A stretch of DNA of 64,000 nt, taken from assembly GCF_013372625.1 (NCBI RefSeq), contig NZ_JABXFD010000295.1, positions 1 through 64,000 on the forward strand, read 5' to 3'. Under the pieces are notes generated by a model. That model searched no databases. It saw only the letters and a list, made by a program, of their open reading frames with translations, and was not told the origin of the DNA. A program made the position numbers and the translations under genes. Shown piece after piece: positions 7,954 through 16,287 of this stretch. Each line of letters starts with the position of its first letter. Position 1 is the stretch's first letter. Source of the stretch: Actinomadura sp. BRA 177. GTDB taxonomy: Bacteria > Actinomycetota > Actinomycetes > Streptosporangiales > Streptosporangiaceae.

Positions 7954-7998
7954 TCCGGACCGGCACCCCGCCGCGGGGTCCGGTGCTGCCGGTCGTCC
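7938..7998 (+). promoter_or_regulatory. leuA transcription attenuator
   Basis: CCGCGGCGGGG (7938-7948), inside the leader peptide frame, is the exact complement of CCCCGCCGCGG (7966-7976). The second element can instead fold as CCCCG/CGGGG (7966-7970 with 7974-7978), extended by GACCGGCA (7958-7965) pairing with TGCCGGTC (7987-7994). A ribosome that finishes the leader covers the first element and frees the terminator-like hairpin. Stalling at the Leu codons would favour the alternative pairing. There is no T-run, as is usual in this phylum. Confidence 0.7.
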
Positions 7999-8021
7999 GG
8001 CGATCGTGAGGACAAGCCCCC

Positions 8022-9764
8022 ATGAACTTCCCTACCCTGCGCACCCCGTCCGGTCCGGTGGCCGGGCCCTTCTGGAATCCGCAGCGCGGCAGTTCCATGC
8101 CGTTCCACCGGTACCAGTCGGTTCACGACCGTGTTCCGTCGCCCGTCCCCGAGGTCGAGCGCACCTGGCCGTCCCGGCGCGTCGAGGCGGCGCCGCTGTG
8201 GGTGCCCGTCGACCTGCGGGACGGCAACCAGGCGCTGGCCGAGCCCATGGACACCGCGCGGAAGCGCCGCATGTTCGACCTCTTCGTGACGATGGGCTTC
8301 AAGGAGATCGAGGTCGGCTATCCGTCGGCGAGTCAGACCGACTTCGACTTCGTCCGGCACCTGGCGGAGGCGGGTGTGCCGGACGACGTGACGCCCGTGG
8401 TGTTCACGCCGGCGCGGCGCGAACTGATCGAGCGGACGTTCGCGTCGATCGAAGGGCTGCCGAAGGCGGTCGTCCACCTCTACACGGCGACGGGGCCGGT
8501 GTGGCGCGACGTCGTGCTCGGGTCCGACCGGGACGGCGTGAAGCGGCTGATTCTGGACGGGGCCGCTGACGTCGCACGGCGTGCATGGGCCGGGGTGCGG
8601 TTCAAGTTCTCGCCCGAGACGTTCAACTTCACCGAGCCCGACTACGCGCTGGAGGTGTGCGACGCGGTCACCGAGGTGTGGGACGCCTCCCCCGACCGTC
8701 CGGTGATCCTGAACCTGCCGGCCACCGTGGAGATCGCCACGCCGAACGTGTACGCCGACCAGATCGAGTACATGCACCGGCAGCTGGCCCGGCGGGACGC
8801 GGTCATCCTGTCCGTGCATCCGCACAACGATCGCGGGACGGGCGTCGCCTGCGCCGAGCTGGCGGTGCTCGCGGGCGCGCAGCGGGTTGAGGGGTGCCTG
8901 TTCGGGAACGGTGAGCGGACCGGCAACGTCGACCTCGTCACGCTGGCGCTGAACCTGCACGCGCAGGGCGTCGACCCGATGATCGACTTCTCGGACATCG
9001 ATGAGATCCGCCGGACGGTCGAGTACTGCAACCGGCTGTCCGTCCACGAGCGGCATCCGTACGGCGGCGACCTGGTCTATACGGCCTTTTCCGGGACGCA
9101 TCAGGACGCGATCGGCAAGGGCATGGCCCGGCATGCCCACCGCGCCGAGGAGACGGGGGCGCCGCCGGAGGAGCTGCCGTGGGACGTCCCGTATCTGCCG
9201 ATCGATCCCGCCGACGTGGGGCGCGGGTACGAGGCGGTCATCCGCGTCAACAGCCAGTCCGGTAAGGGCGGTATCTCCTATCTGCTGCGCACCGGGTACG
9301 GGCTCGACCTGCCGCGCCGCCTGCAGATCGAGTTCTCCAGGGTCGTGCAGGAGGCGACGGACGGCAGCGGCGAGGAGATCACGGCGGCCGAGCTGTGGGA
9401 CCTGTTCCGCGCCGAGTACCTCGACGCGTCCGGTCCGGTCTCGGTGGCAGGTTGGCGGACGTCCAGCACGGGCCCGCATGACTTCACCGGCGTCGTCCGC
9501 GTGGACGGCGACGGGCGCGAGCACATCGGCTCGGGCAACGGGCCCATCGACGCGCTCGCCGGCGCCCTGTCGTCCGCCGGGATCAAGGTGGACGTCCTGC
9601 AGTTCGTGGAGCACTCCACCGAGCCGGGCCCTGACGCCGTGGCCGTCGCCTACGCCGAATGTCGCGTCGACGGGGTCGCGTCGTGGGGCGCGGGCCGTGA
9701 CACGTCCGTGCAGACGGCGTCGGTGGAGGCCGTTCTGGCGGCGGTGAACCGCGCGAAGCGCTAG
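8022..9764 (+). CDS. leuA: 2-isopropylmalate synthase
   Basis: Catalyses the first committed step of leucine synthesis, condensing acetyl-CoA with 2-oxoisovalerate. The 580-residue length is that of actinobacterial LeuA. The TIM-barrel begins with DLRDGNQAL (residues 64-72; Arg and Asp of the active site), carries the metal ligands HPHND near residue 265, and has [10 protein letters not shown]. The C-terminal regulatory domain (about 440-580) should bind leucine for feedback inhibition. GAGGAC precedes the ATG. It stands alone and is preceded by a leucine leader peptide and attenuator. Confidence 0.96.
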   Translation: MNFPTLRTPSGPVAGPFWNPQRGSSMPFHRYQSVHDRVPSPVPEVERTWPSRRVEAAPLWVPVDLRDGNQALAEPMDTARKRRMFDLFVTMGFKEIEVGYPSASQTDFDFVRHLAEAGVPDDVTPVVFTPARRELIERTFASIEGLPKAVVHLYTATGPVWRDVVLGSDRDGVKRLILDGAADVARRAWAGVRFKFSPETFNFTEPDYALEVCDAVTEVWDASPDRPVILNLPATVEIATPNVYADQIEYMHRQLARRDAVILSVHPHNDRGTGVACAELAVLAGAQRVEGCLFGNGERTGNVDLVTLALNLHAQGVDPMIDFSDIDEIRRTVEYCNRLSVHERHPYGGDLVYTAFSGTHQDAIGKGMARHAHRAEETGAPPEELPWDVPYLPIDPADVGRGYEAVIRVNSQSGKGGISYLLRTGYGLDLPRRLQIEFSRVVQEATDGSGEEITAAELWDLFRAEYLDASGPVSVAGWRTSSTGPHDFTGVVRVDGDGREHIGSGNGPIDALAGALSSAGIKVDVLQFVEHSTEPGPDAVAVAYAECRVDGVASWGAGRDTSVQTASVEAVLAAVNRAKR

Positions 9765-9988
9765 TCGCGGCGGCGGCCGAGGGAGCGGCGCCAGGACAGG
9801 CCCGTGCCGGGGATCCGGAACGTCACCTGGCGGCGCCCGTCCGCCGAGCGGGTGTAGCGGGCGCCGCGCGCGCCGACGCTGTGCCCGACGCCCTTCTTGG
9901 ACAGGTTGATGCGGAACGGTCCCATGCGGATTGCTTTTCGATAGCTCCAACCCATGCGGAGGGGGATGCCCGGACGATCTCCGTACAT
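9761..9988 (-). CDS. DUF4236 small protein
   Basis: A 75-residue basic protein. [27 protein letters not shown] and the following [24 protein letters not shown] form the DUF4236 core, found both alone and at the N-terminus of larger proteins; the function is unknown. The ATG at 9988 has a strong GGGGGAGGGGG directly upstream, so I keep it over the internal ATG at 9955. It ends four bases inside the convergent leuA gene. Confidence 0.75.
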   Translation of the reverse strand: MYGDRPGIPLRMGWSYRKAIRMGPFRINLSKKGVGHSVGARGARYTRSADGRRQVTFRIPGTGLSWRRSLGRRRD

Positions 9989-10165
9989 CCCCCTCCCCCG
10001 TCACGGACGGGCCGAGATCATGATTTCGGTCAGACCGGGGGACGCAAGGGCAGGAGGTGACCAAATCCGGTCCGAGTTCGTCGTGCACCGCTCTTTACCC
10101 GGCGTCCGGGGACGAGGAGCGTGTGCCTCCGTAGAGATCATTTTCTCAGCTCCCGGAGGTGCGGG

Positions 10166-12142
10166 TTGGCCAGGCGATCCCTGAGACGAACCCGGCGGAC
10201 GATGACGGTGGCCGCGCTCACGAGCGCCGCGCTCGCCGGTGCGGGCGGCGGCGCGACGGCGCTGGCCCAGCCGTCCCCGAAGATCGTGGTGAAGGACGGC
10301 GTGACCCAGCCCGTCTTCTCCTACAAGGACGCGATCCGCGAGCACGTCTACGTCGAGTCGAGCGTGGACAGCGACCGGGACGGGAAGAAGGACCGCGTCA
10401 ACGTCGACATCATCCGGCCCAAGGAGACCGAGCACGGCCTCAAGGTGCCGGTGATCATGGACGAGAGCCCGTACTACGACAACGCCGGGCGCGGTAACGA
10501 GAGCGAGCGCAAGACCTACGACGCCGACGGGAACCCGGTGAAGTTCCCGCTGTTCTACGACAACTACTTCGTCCCGCGCGGGTACGCGTTCCTCGCCGTG
10601 GACATGGTCGGGACGACCCGGTCCGACGGCTGCCCGGTCAGCGGCGGGCCCACCGACGTCCTCGGCGGCAAGGCCGTGGTCGACTGGCTCAACGGCCGAG
10701 CGAAGGCGTACAAACCGGACGGCACCCCGGTGAAGGCCACCTGGACGACCGGCCGCACCGGCATGATCGGCAAGTCCTACGACGGGACGCTCGCCAACGG
10801 CGTCGCCGCGACCGGCGTCAAGGGCCTGGAGACGATCGTCCCGATCTCGGCGATCAGCAGCTGGTACGACTACAGCCGCATGAACGGCGTGAAGTACTGG
10901 ACGGACGAGCAGCCGTGGCTCGCGAGCTACGTCGACACCGACCCGCCCGAGAAATGCGCCGCCGTCAACGCCGACCTGGACGAGGGCGAGGACGACGCGA
11001 CCGGCAACTACAACGCCTACTGGAAGACCGCCGACTACCGGCACGGCACGATCGCCCGCGCGTCCCGCGTCCGCGCCAGCATCTTCGCGGCGCACGGCGT
11101 CAACGACCTCAACGTCAAGGACAACCAGTTCGCCGAGTGGTGGACGGCCCTCGCGAAGCACGGTGTCCAGCGCAAGGTGTGGCTGTCGCAGCGCGGCCAC
11201 GTCGACCCGTTCGACGTCCGCCGCGACGCGTGGGTGGACACCCTGCACCGCTGGTTCGACCACGAGCTGCAGAAGATCCCCAACGGCATCATGCGGGAGC
11301 CGCGCGCCGACATCGAGATCGGTCCCGACCAGTGGATCACCCAGCGGGACTGGCCGTCCCGGGACGCCCGCGACATCGTCCTGCGCCCCGGCCCGGACGG
11401 CACCCTCGGCCTGAAGCGGGCCCCGCACGGCACGACGGCGACGTTCACCGACGCCCCCGGCCCACGCGGCGGCGGCTACTCCGAGGGCGCGATGGTCTCC
11501 GACCCGACGACCGCCCAGCCGTACCGGACCGCGTTCGTCTCCAGCCCGCTCCCCCGCACCGGACGCCTCTCCGGCACCCCCGACGCCCGCCTGCGGATCA
11601 AGCTCGACAAGCCCACGTCCAACCTGACCGCCCTCCTCGTCGACTACGGCGAGGACACCCGCGTGAACTACCTCGGCTCCGGCGCCGGCATCCGCACCCT
11701 CGGCACCGAGGACTGCCACGGTGAGAGCACGCCCGCCGACGACGCCTGCTACCGGCAGACCGAGGTCACCACGGTCACGTCCCCGGTCAACGTGGTCGCC
11801 CGCGGCTGGCTCGACGCGCAGAACGCCCGCTCCCTGAGCCACCCGAGGCCGCTGAAGCCGGGCCGCTACTACACGGTCAACTGGGAGACGCTCAGCCAGG
11901 AGTACCTGCTGAAGAAGGGCCACCGCCTGGCGCTCGTCCTCGCCGGCACCGACGCCGACTACAACACCGAGACCCCCACCGGCGCCCAGGTCACCCTGGA
12001 CCTGCGCGGCACCTCGATCACCCTCCCGGTGACCGCCGCCGAGGACGACCCGACCACCATGATCGCCCCGCCCCAGCGCACCACCCCGTGGCGCGGCCCG
12101 ACAGACGTCACCCTCCCCGTCCAGCAACGCAACCTCTACTGA
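10166..12142 (+). CDS. exported X-Pro dipeptidyl-peptidase (S15 family)
   Basis: An alpha/beta-hydrolase peptidase that releases X-Pro dipeptides. I place the start at TTG 10166, six bases after GGAGG. This gives a signal peptide with an Arg-rich n-region (ARRSLRRTRR), a hydrophobic core, and an ALAQP cleavage-like site, so the enzyme is secreted, possibly by the Tat route. The catalytic Ser is in GKSYDGT, the Asp in HGVNDLNV and the His in QRGHVDP. A C-terminal jelly-roll domain typical of PepX-type enzymes follows. About 658 residues, near family size. It stands alone and ends at a strong hairpin. Confidence 0.88.
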   Translation: MARRSLRRTRRTMTVAALTSAALAGAGGGATALAQPSPKIVVKDGVTQPVFSYKDAIREHVYVESSVDSDRDGKKDRVNVDIIRPKETEHGLKVPVIMDESPYYDNAGRGNESERKTYDADGNPVKFPLFYDNYFVPRGYAFLAVDMVGTTRSDGCPVSGGPTDVLGGKAVVDWLNGRAKAYKPDGTPVKATWTTGRTGMIGKSYDGTLANGVAATGVKGLETIVPISAISSWYDYSRMNGVKYWTDEQPWLASYVDTDPPEKCAAVNADLDEGEDDATGNYNAYWKTADYRHGTIARASRVRASIFAAHGVNDLNVKDNQFAEWWTALAKHGVQRKVWLSQRGHVDPFDVRRDAWVDTLHRWFDHELQKIPNGIMREPRADIEIGPDQWITQRDWPSRDARDIVLRPGPDGTLGLKRAPHGTTATFTDAPGPRGGGYSEGAMVSDPTTAQPYRTAFVSSPLPRTGRLSGTPDARLRIKLDKPTSNLTALLVDYGEDTRVNYLGSGAGIRTLGTEDCHGESTPADDACYRQTEVTTVTSPVNVVARGWLDAQNARSLSHPRPLKPGRYYTVNWETLSQEYLLKKGHRLALVLAGTDADYNTETPTGAQVTLDLRGTSITLPVTAAEDDPTTMIAPPQRTTPWRGPTDVTLPVQQRNLY

Positions 12143-12149
12143 CCGAACG

Positions 12150-12177
12150 GCCCGCCGCCCACCCCAGGGCGGCGGGC
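12150..12177 (+). terminator. terminator hairpin after the S15 peptidase
   Basis: GCCCGCCGCCC (12150-12160) pairs perfectly with GGGCGGCGGGC (12167-12177) across a six-base loop, eight bases after the stop codon. Confidence 0.7.
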
Positions 12178-12261
12178 AACAGGGTCTCAAGAAGTCCGTC
12201 ACTTCACGGTCACACTTTGTATCTGAAACCTCCCGCACCGAACCCCGCTCTACGCCAGGAT

Positions 12262-12282
12262 GTGAGTCTCGCTTAGACTCAC
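12262..12282 (+). promoter_or_regulatory. operator palindrome overlapping the -10 of the HicA-like cassette
   Basis: GTGAGTCT (12262-12269) and AGACTCAC (12275-12282) form a perfect 8-bp inverted repeat with a five-base spacer. TAGACT (12274-12279) inside it fits a TANNNT -10 element. The site lies 13 bases before the ATG at 12296, a position suited to autorepression, as in toxin-antitoxin operons. Confidence 0.65.
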
Positions 12283-12295
12283 GAACGGAGTGGGA

Positions 12296-12505
12296 ATGTC
12301 GCCGAACCTCGGCAAGGAGCTGAGGGAGATCCGCAAGGAGGCTGAGCAGCAAGGCTGGACAGTGATCCGAGGCAAGCGGTACTGGAAGCTGCGGTGCCCC
12401 TGCGAGGAGAAGCACAAGAAGTCCATGAGCCCGACTCCCTCGAATCCGAACTACGTCAAGAACCTGCTCGGCGAGCTGCGCCGGGCCACGTGCTGGAAGG
12501 GGTGA
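12296..12505 (+). CDS. HicA-like small basic protein
   Basis: A 69-residue basic protein with an N-terminal helix (LGKELREIRKEAEQQGW) followed by short strands TVIRGKRYWKLRCPC, HKKSMSPTPSNPNYVKNLLGELRR. The helix, the GW turn, the positively charged strand and the small size resemble the dsRNA-binding-like fold of HicA mRNA interferases. The usual catalytic GSHxxY is not clear, as Lys replaces the GSH context. ATG 12296 follows CGGAG by five bases. It is coupled to the next gene and preceded by an operator, so a toxin-antitoxin role is possible but unproven. Confidence 0.6.
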   Translation: MSPNLGKELREIRKEAEQQGWTVIRGKRYWKLRCPCEEKHKKSMSPTPSNPNYVKNLLGELRRATCWKG

Positions 12506-12510
12506 GCCGG

Positions 12511-12858
12511 ATGACCTTCTACCTCCATGCTGATCTCACCTTCGTCTGCGTGGACCCGACCCGCGACACGGACGATGAGTTCGACACCTTCACGGACGCG
12601 GTCACCGATGCGCTCTACGACCTTGCCGAGGTCGACGACGGCATCATCGACCCGGACATCACAGTGAAGATCACCGACCGGTGGGCCAGCATCCACATGG
12701 GCATCACGGCCGACACCGAGGCGGACGCGGTACGCCTCTTTTCCGCCAACGTCCGCGCCGCACTGCACGCCGCCGGGTGCGGCACCCCGGACTGGCCGAT
12801 CTACAAGCCGACCACCCCGGTACCTCAGGTCCAAGCGGCCGGATTCACCCGCGCTTGA
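12511..12858 (+). CDS. acidic partner of the HicA-like protein
   Basis: A 115-residue acidic protein starting at ATG 12511, with GGAAGGGG eight bases upstream; a GTG at 12502 would overlap the previous stop. Strand-forming FYLHADLTFVCV, a helix DEFDTFTDAVTDALYDL, then ITVKITDRWASIHMGI and a second helix EADAVRLFSANVRAALHAAG suggest a two-repeat alpha/beta fold. I do not recognise a named family. The opposite charge of the two products and their tight spacing fit a bound pair, for example a toxin and its antitoxin. Confidence 0.6.
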   Translation: MTFYLHADLTFVCVDPTRDTDDEFDTFTDAVTDALYDLAEVDDGIIDPDITVKITDRWASIHMGITADTEADAVRLFSANVRAALHAAGCGTPDWPIYKPTTPVPQVQAAGFTRA

Positions 12859-13139
12859 TCTCACACGCATCCGCCCCACCCACCTCGCGGTGGGGCGGCC
12901 GGCAACCATGACCACCTTTGTCCAGGTTGTCGGGGTGCTGGTCATGGGAGAGCAGTACCGCGTCGACCGGGCCGGTCTCGTCCGGGCCGAGGACGGCGCC
13001 GGCGGTCTTGGTGAGCTTGCGGGAGCCGATCGGGTAGTCGCCGGGCGCGTCGAACGTCGGGTCGAGGACGAGCCGCGCGCCTCCGATCTCCAGGATCGCG
13101 GTCGGGCCGCCGAGGTACCGGACGTTCAGCGAGGACATG
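12845..13139 (-). pseudogene. truncated MBL-fold metallo-hydrolase
   Basis: The N-terminus reads like a UlaG/YtnP-type metallo-beta-lactamase-fold hydrolase: LNVRYLGGPTAILEIGGARLVLDPTFDAPG, then DAVLLSHDQHPDNLD carrying the metal-binding HxxxxDN motif near residue 65-75. It then departs into unrelated residues and stops after about 97 codons, whereas such proteins usually run well over 200. The second half, with the later His and Asp ligands, is missing, so it is a broken gene. The break falls at the end of the HicA-like cassette, suggesting that the cassette's arrival or a deletion removed the rest. Confidence 0.7.
12871..12898. terminator. terminator hairpin between convergent units
   Basis: CCGCCCCAC (12871-12879) pairs perfectly with GTGGGGCGG (12890-12898) over a ten-base loop, just after the cassette's stop and inside the truncated metallo-hydrolase frame on the other strand. 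Confidence 0.55.
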
Positions 13140-13239
13140 GCGCCGCCTTCGAGTCGATCACCTGACGTCCTCGTAATCGCGGCATGCCACCGGAAATTCC
13201 CGGGCCGGGTGGTCAGCCCCGTCGGGGGGCGCTTCTCTG

Positions 13240-14322
13240 TCAGTGGTTGTCGGTGTCCTTGCTGGGCTGGACGCGTTTGGGCTCGCCCGGCATCTTCGGG
13301 TAGTTCGGCGGGTAGGGCATGTCGCCGAGGCCGTGGTCCTTCTCGTCGCGGTCGGCCATGTCGAGGAGCGGCTCCAGGGAGAAGGACTCGTCGTCGATGG
13401 ACGCGTGGAGGTCGCCCAGTTCGGCGAAGCGGGCAGGCATCGTGGCGATGGTGAAGTCGTGCGGGTCGACGTCGGGCAGCTCGTCCCAGGTCACGGGCGC
13501 GGAGACCGGGGCGTGCGGGGCCGGGCGGACGCTGTAGGCCGAGGCGATGGTGCGGTCGCGGGCGTTCTGGTTGAAGTCGATGAAGATCTGCTCGCCCCTC
13601 TCCTCCTTCCACCATCGGGTCGTGACCTCGGCCGGGTTGCGGCGTTCTACCTCGCGGGCGAAGGCCAGGGCGGCGCGGCGGACCTCGGTGAACGTCCAGC
13701 GGGGCTCGATGCGGACGTAGATGTGCACGCCGGCCTTCCCGGACGTCTTGACGTAGCCGGTGTAGCCCAGCTCGGAAAGCAGTTCGCGGGCCGGGCCGAG
13801 CGCCACCCGGACGGCGTCGGAGAAGTCGGTGCCGGGCTGCGGATCGAAGTCGATGCGCAGCTCGTCCGGGTGGTCGACGTCGCCCTTGCGGACGGGCCAC
13901 GGGTGGAACGTGAGCGTGCCGAGGTTCGCGGCCCAGGCGATCACGGCGGGTTCGGTCGGGCAGACCTCGTCGGCGAAGCGGCCGCTGGGGAAGGCGATCC
14001 GGGCGGTCTGCACCCAGTCGGGCGCGCCCTTCGGGATGCGCTTCTGGTAGAACGCGTCGGACTTGCCGGCGCCCATGCCCGCCTGGCCGCGCGCGTAGTC
14101 TTCGCGGGTGGCCATCTTGGCGCCCTCGAAGACACCGGCGGGCCAGCGCTCCAGCGTCGTCGGGCGGTTGCGGGTCGCGCGCAGGATGCCGTCCCCGACG
14201 GCCAGGTAGTACTCCACCAGCTGCCGCTTGGTGTAGCCGTGCTCCGGAAAGTAGACCTTGTCGGGATTGGTCACCTTGACGAGCCGATCCCCGACCGGGA
14301 TCTCGATGAAGGGCGAGGCCAT
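13240..14322 (-). CDS. LigD-type primase-polymerase (NHEJ polymerase domain)
   Basis: A stand-alone archaeo-eukaryotic primase-like polymerase related to the polymerase domain of LigD. These enzymes add nucleotides, often ribonucleotides, at DNA ends during non-homologous end joining. About 360 residues. The catalytic acidic pair is RIDFDPQPG (Asp158, Asp160), the nucleotide-binding His is in KTSGKAGVHIYV (about residue 199), and RWWKEERGEQIFIDFNQNARDRTIASAYSVR is diagnostic. ATG 14322 begins MASPFIEIPVGDR, the usual N-terminus; longer frames run into the divergent msrB gene. No ku or ligase gene is adjacent. Confidence 0.9.
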   Translation of the reverse strand: MASPFIEIPVGDRLVKVTNPDKVYFPEHGYTKRQLVEYYLAVGDGILRATRNRPTTLERWPAGVFEGAKMATREDYARGQAGMGAGKSDAFYQKRIPKGAPDWVQTARIAFPSGRFADEVCPTEPAVIAWAANLGTLTFHPWPVRKGDVDHPDELRIDFDPQPGTDFSDAVRVALGPARELLSELGYTGYVKTSGKAGVHIYVRIEPRWTFTEVRRAALAFAREVERRNPAEVTTRWWKEERGEQIFIDFNQNARDRTIASAYSVRPAPHAPVSAPVTWDELPDVDPHDFTIATMPARFAELGDLHASIDDESFSLEPLLDMADRDEKDHGLGDMPYPPNYPKMPGEPKRVQPSKDTDNH

Positions 14323-14375
14323 GTACTGCACGTTAACCCACGTGCACGACAGTCCTCGGGGACGTCCGCGCCGGG

Positions 14376-14381
14376 TATTTT
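14376..14381 (+). promoter_or_regulatory. candidate -10 of a leaderless msrB transcript
   Basis: TATTTT fits TANNNT and ends seven bases before the msrB ATG at 14389. That is the spacing expected if transcription starts at the A of the start codon. Confidence 0.4.
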
Positions 14382-14388
14382 CGGAGGC

Positions 14389-14790
14389 ATGGAGAAGATC
14401 CGCAAGAGCGAGGACGAGTGGCGGGCGCAGCTGAGCCCCGAGGAGTTCCAGGTGCTGCGCGAGGCCGGCACCGAGAAGCCCTTCACCGGCGAGTACACCG
14501 ACACCAAGACCGTCGGCGTGTACCGGTGCCGCGCCTGCGGGACGGAGCTGTTCCGGTCGGACACCAAGTTCGAGAGCCACTGCGGCTGGCCGTCGTTCTA
14601 CGAGCCGTCCGAGTCCGAGAAGGTCACGCTGATCGAGGACAACTCGCTCGGCATGGTCCGGACGGAGGTCCGCTGCGCGGTGTGCGACTCGCACCTGGGC
14701 CACGTGTTCCACGGTGAGGGCTACGACACCCCGACCGACGACCGCTACTGCATCAACTCGATCTCCCTCACCCTCGAACCCGCCGAGTAG
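14389..14790 (+). CDS. msrB: peptide-methionine (R)-S-oxide reductase
   Basis: Reduces the R-sulfoxide of methionine in oxidised proteins. The 133-residue product has the two zinc CxxC pairs (Cys47/Cys50 and Cys96/Cys99), the catalytic Cys121 in RYCINSISL, and Cys65 in SHCGWPSFY that may serve recycling. The length is typical of a stand-alone MsrB. The only Shine-Dalgarno-like sequence, GGAGG, is a single base before the ATG, too close to work, which fits a leaderless message. It is divergent from the LigD-like gene. Confidence 0.95.
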   Translation: MEKIRKSEDEWRAQLSPEEFQVLREAGTEKPFTGEYTDTKTVGVYRCRACGTELFRSDTKFESHCGWPSFYEPSESEKVTLIEDNSLGMVRTEVRCAVCDSHLGHVFHGEGYDTPTDDRYCINSISLTLEPAE

Positions 14791-14799
14791 CGCAACCGC

Positions 14800-14835
14800 C
14801 CCGCGCCGCGCAAGGGCCGGGCGGCTCGGCGCGGG
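14800..14835 (+). terminator. possible msrB terminator
   Basis: CCCGCGCCG (14800-14808) can pair with CGGCGCGGG (14827-14835), ten bases after the stop; the loop is long and there is no T-run. Confidence 0.4.
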
Positions 14836-14959
14836 CTCCGGGAGGAGGGGGAGAGTGGAGGCTCCGCCGGTCCGGCCGCGCTGAGCAAGACGTCTCAGCC
14901 TTGGAGCGCAGCAACCTGTCGGACACGGGCTATGACGACAGCAGCGGCGGGTCCGGGTA

Positions 14960-15556
14960 CTAGCGGGTCTCGCCGACTTCGCAGTCGTCCTTGTCGCTCT
15001 GCTTGTTGGCGAGGACGACGCTGCCGTTGTCGTCGCTCTTGCCGTGGACGAAGACGCGGGGCTCGTCGTCGCCGCCGTCCTCCAGGAACTGGGTCGTCCA
15101 TTTGCAGAGGTCGACGGCGGGCTTGGAGTTCTCGTCGTCCTCGCCCAGGTCGGTGTAGACGCGCACGAACTGGCCGCTGCGGCGGACGTCGGTGACGTGC
15201 TCGACGACCTTGCCGTCCGGGTCCTTGGTCTTGAAGTACGGCACGGCGTCGGGGATCTCGTCGGGGTCGCCGGTGACGGATTCCAGCTTCTCGTGCGGGG
15301 ACGGGGAGGTGGCCGTGTGGGCGGCGACGGCGTGCGGCGCCTGCCCCGAGCCGCCGGTCAGCGTCAGCGCGGTGACCGTGACGATCGCCGCCAGCCCCGC
15401 GACCGCGGCGCCGGCCGCGGTCAGCCGGCGCCGGCGGGACGCCCGTACCGCCGTGACCAGGCGGTTCCAGCGGATCGCGAGCTCGGACGGCGGTCGCGCG
15501 TGCCGTCCCCGGGACGGCCGGTCGGCGGACTCGGCAGACTTGGTCACGGACGGCAC
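14960..15556 (-). CDS. single-pass membrane protein, unknown
   Basis: A protein of up to 198 residues (GTG 15556, or GTG 15547). A basic cytoplasmic head (SRRRRL) is followed by one membrane helix (about residues 46-68) and an extracytoplasmic acidic domain. The domain has two Cys (DLCKW and KDDCEVG) that could form a disulfide, and a strand-rich VRVYTDLGEDDEN...RVFVHGKS pattern. I recognise no family. It may follow hemQ on the same strand but 32 bases apart. Confidence 0.6.
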   Translation of the reverse strand: MPSVTKSAESADRPSRGRHARPPSELAIRWNRLVTAVRASRRRRLTAAGAAVAGLAAIVTVTALTLTGGSGQAPHAVAAHTATSPSPHEKLESVTGDPDEIPDAVPYFKTKDPDGKVVEHVTDVRRSGQFVRVYTDLGEDDENSKPAVDLCKWTTQFLEDGGDDEPRVFVHGKSDDNGSVVLANKQSDKDDCEVGETR

Positions 15557-15588
15557 CCTACTGCCGATCCGCCCCGCCCCTGGCCGGA

Positions 15589-16287
15589 TCAGGCCAGATT
15601 CGCGACGAGTTCGGCGACCGGCTTGCGGCGGCCGGTGTAGAACGGCACCTCAAGGCGGGTGTGCAGCCGCGCCTTCGCGCCGCGCAGGTGGCGCATCAGG
15701 TCGACGATGCGGTGCAGCTCGTCGGCCTCGAACGCCAGCATCCACTCGTAGTCGCCGAGCGCGAACGACGACACGGTGTTGGCCCGGACGTCGGGGTAGT
15801 CGCGCGCCATCTTGCCGTGCTCGGCGAGCATCGCGCGGCGCTCCTCGTCCGGCAGCAGGTACCACTCGTAGGACCGGACGAACGGGTACACGCACACGTA
15901 GTTGCGCGGGTGCTCGTCGGCGAGGAACGCGGGGATGTGGCTCTTGTTGAACTCGGCCGGGCGGTGCAGCGCCATCTGCGACCACACCGGCTCGCTGGCG
16001 CGGCCCATCGCCGTCCGGCGGAACCGGGTGTAGACCTCCTGCAGGTCGTCGGACGTGGGCGCGTGCCACCAGAACATGAAGTCGGCGTCCGCGCGCAGGC
16101 CGGCGACGTCGTAGGAGCCGCGGGTGGTGACGTCCTTCTGCGCGGCCTGGTCGAGGAGGTCCTGCACCTCGGCGGCGTCCTGCTCGCCGAGCGTGCCGGG
16201 CTTCGCGACGCGGAAGACCGACCACATCGTGTAGCGGATGACGTTATTGAGTTCGCGTGCCTTCGGCTTGCCCGCCGGCTCGGTCAT
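15589..16287 (-). CDS. hemQ: coproheme decarboxylase HemQ
   Basis: The last enzyme of the coproporphyrin-dependent haem pathway of Gram-positive bacteria, turning coproheme into protohaem with peroxide. The 232-residue chlorite-dismutase-fold protein has the proximal haem ligand in NKSHIPAF (His117) and the catalytic Tyr in [13 protein letters not shown] (about Tyr134). The distal Arg of true chlorite dismutases is not evident, as expected for HemQ. AAGGAG precedes ATG 16287. It overlaps the upstream hemY-type gene by 44 bases, so the two steps are translationally linked. Confidence 0.93.
   Translation of the reverse strand: MTEPAGKPKARELNNVIRYTMWSVFRVAKPGTLGEQDAAEVQDLLDQAAQKDVTTRGSYDVAGLRADADFMFWWHAPTSDDLQEVYTRFRRTAMGRASEPVWSQMALHRPAEFNKSHIPAFLADEHPRNYVCVYPFVRSYEWYLLPDEERRAMLAEHGKMARDYPDVRANTVSSFALGDYEWMLAFEADELHRIVDLMRHLRGAKARLHTRLEVPFYTGRRKPVAELVANLA

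Noticed and set aside
7713-10088. 791-codon minus-strand frame opposite leuA
   Set aside because: It covers leuA in antisense and also runs into the regulator gene; no recognisable protein.
10001-12415. 804-codon minus-strand frame opposite the X-Pro peptidase
   Set aside because: It is the antisense frame of a gene with an intact catalytic triad and signal peptide; its composition is artefactual.
12845-13900. A 351-codon minus-strand frame joining the metallo-hydrolase remnant to upstream sequence
   Set aside because: The upstream part is the wrong frame of the LigD-like gene; only the part from 13139 resembles a protein.
13243-14790. A 515-codon plus-strand frame ending in msrB
   Set aside because: The first 380 codons are antisense to the LigD-like gene; the real msrB starts at 14389.
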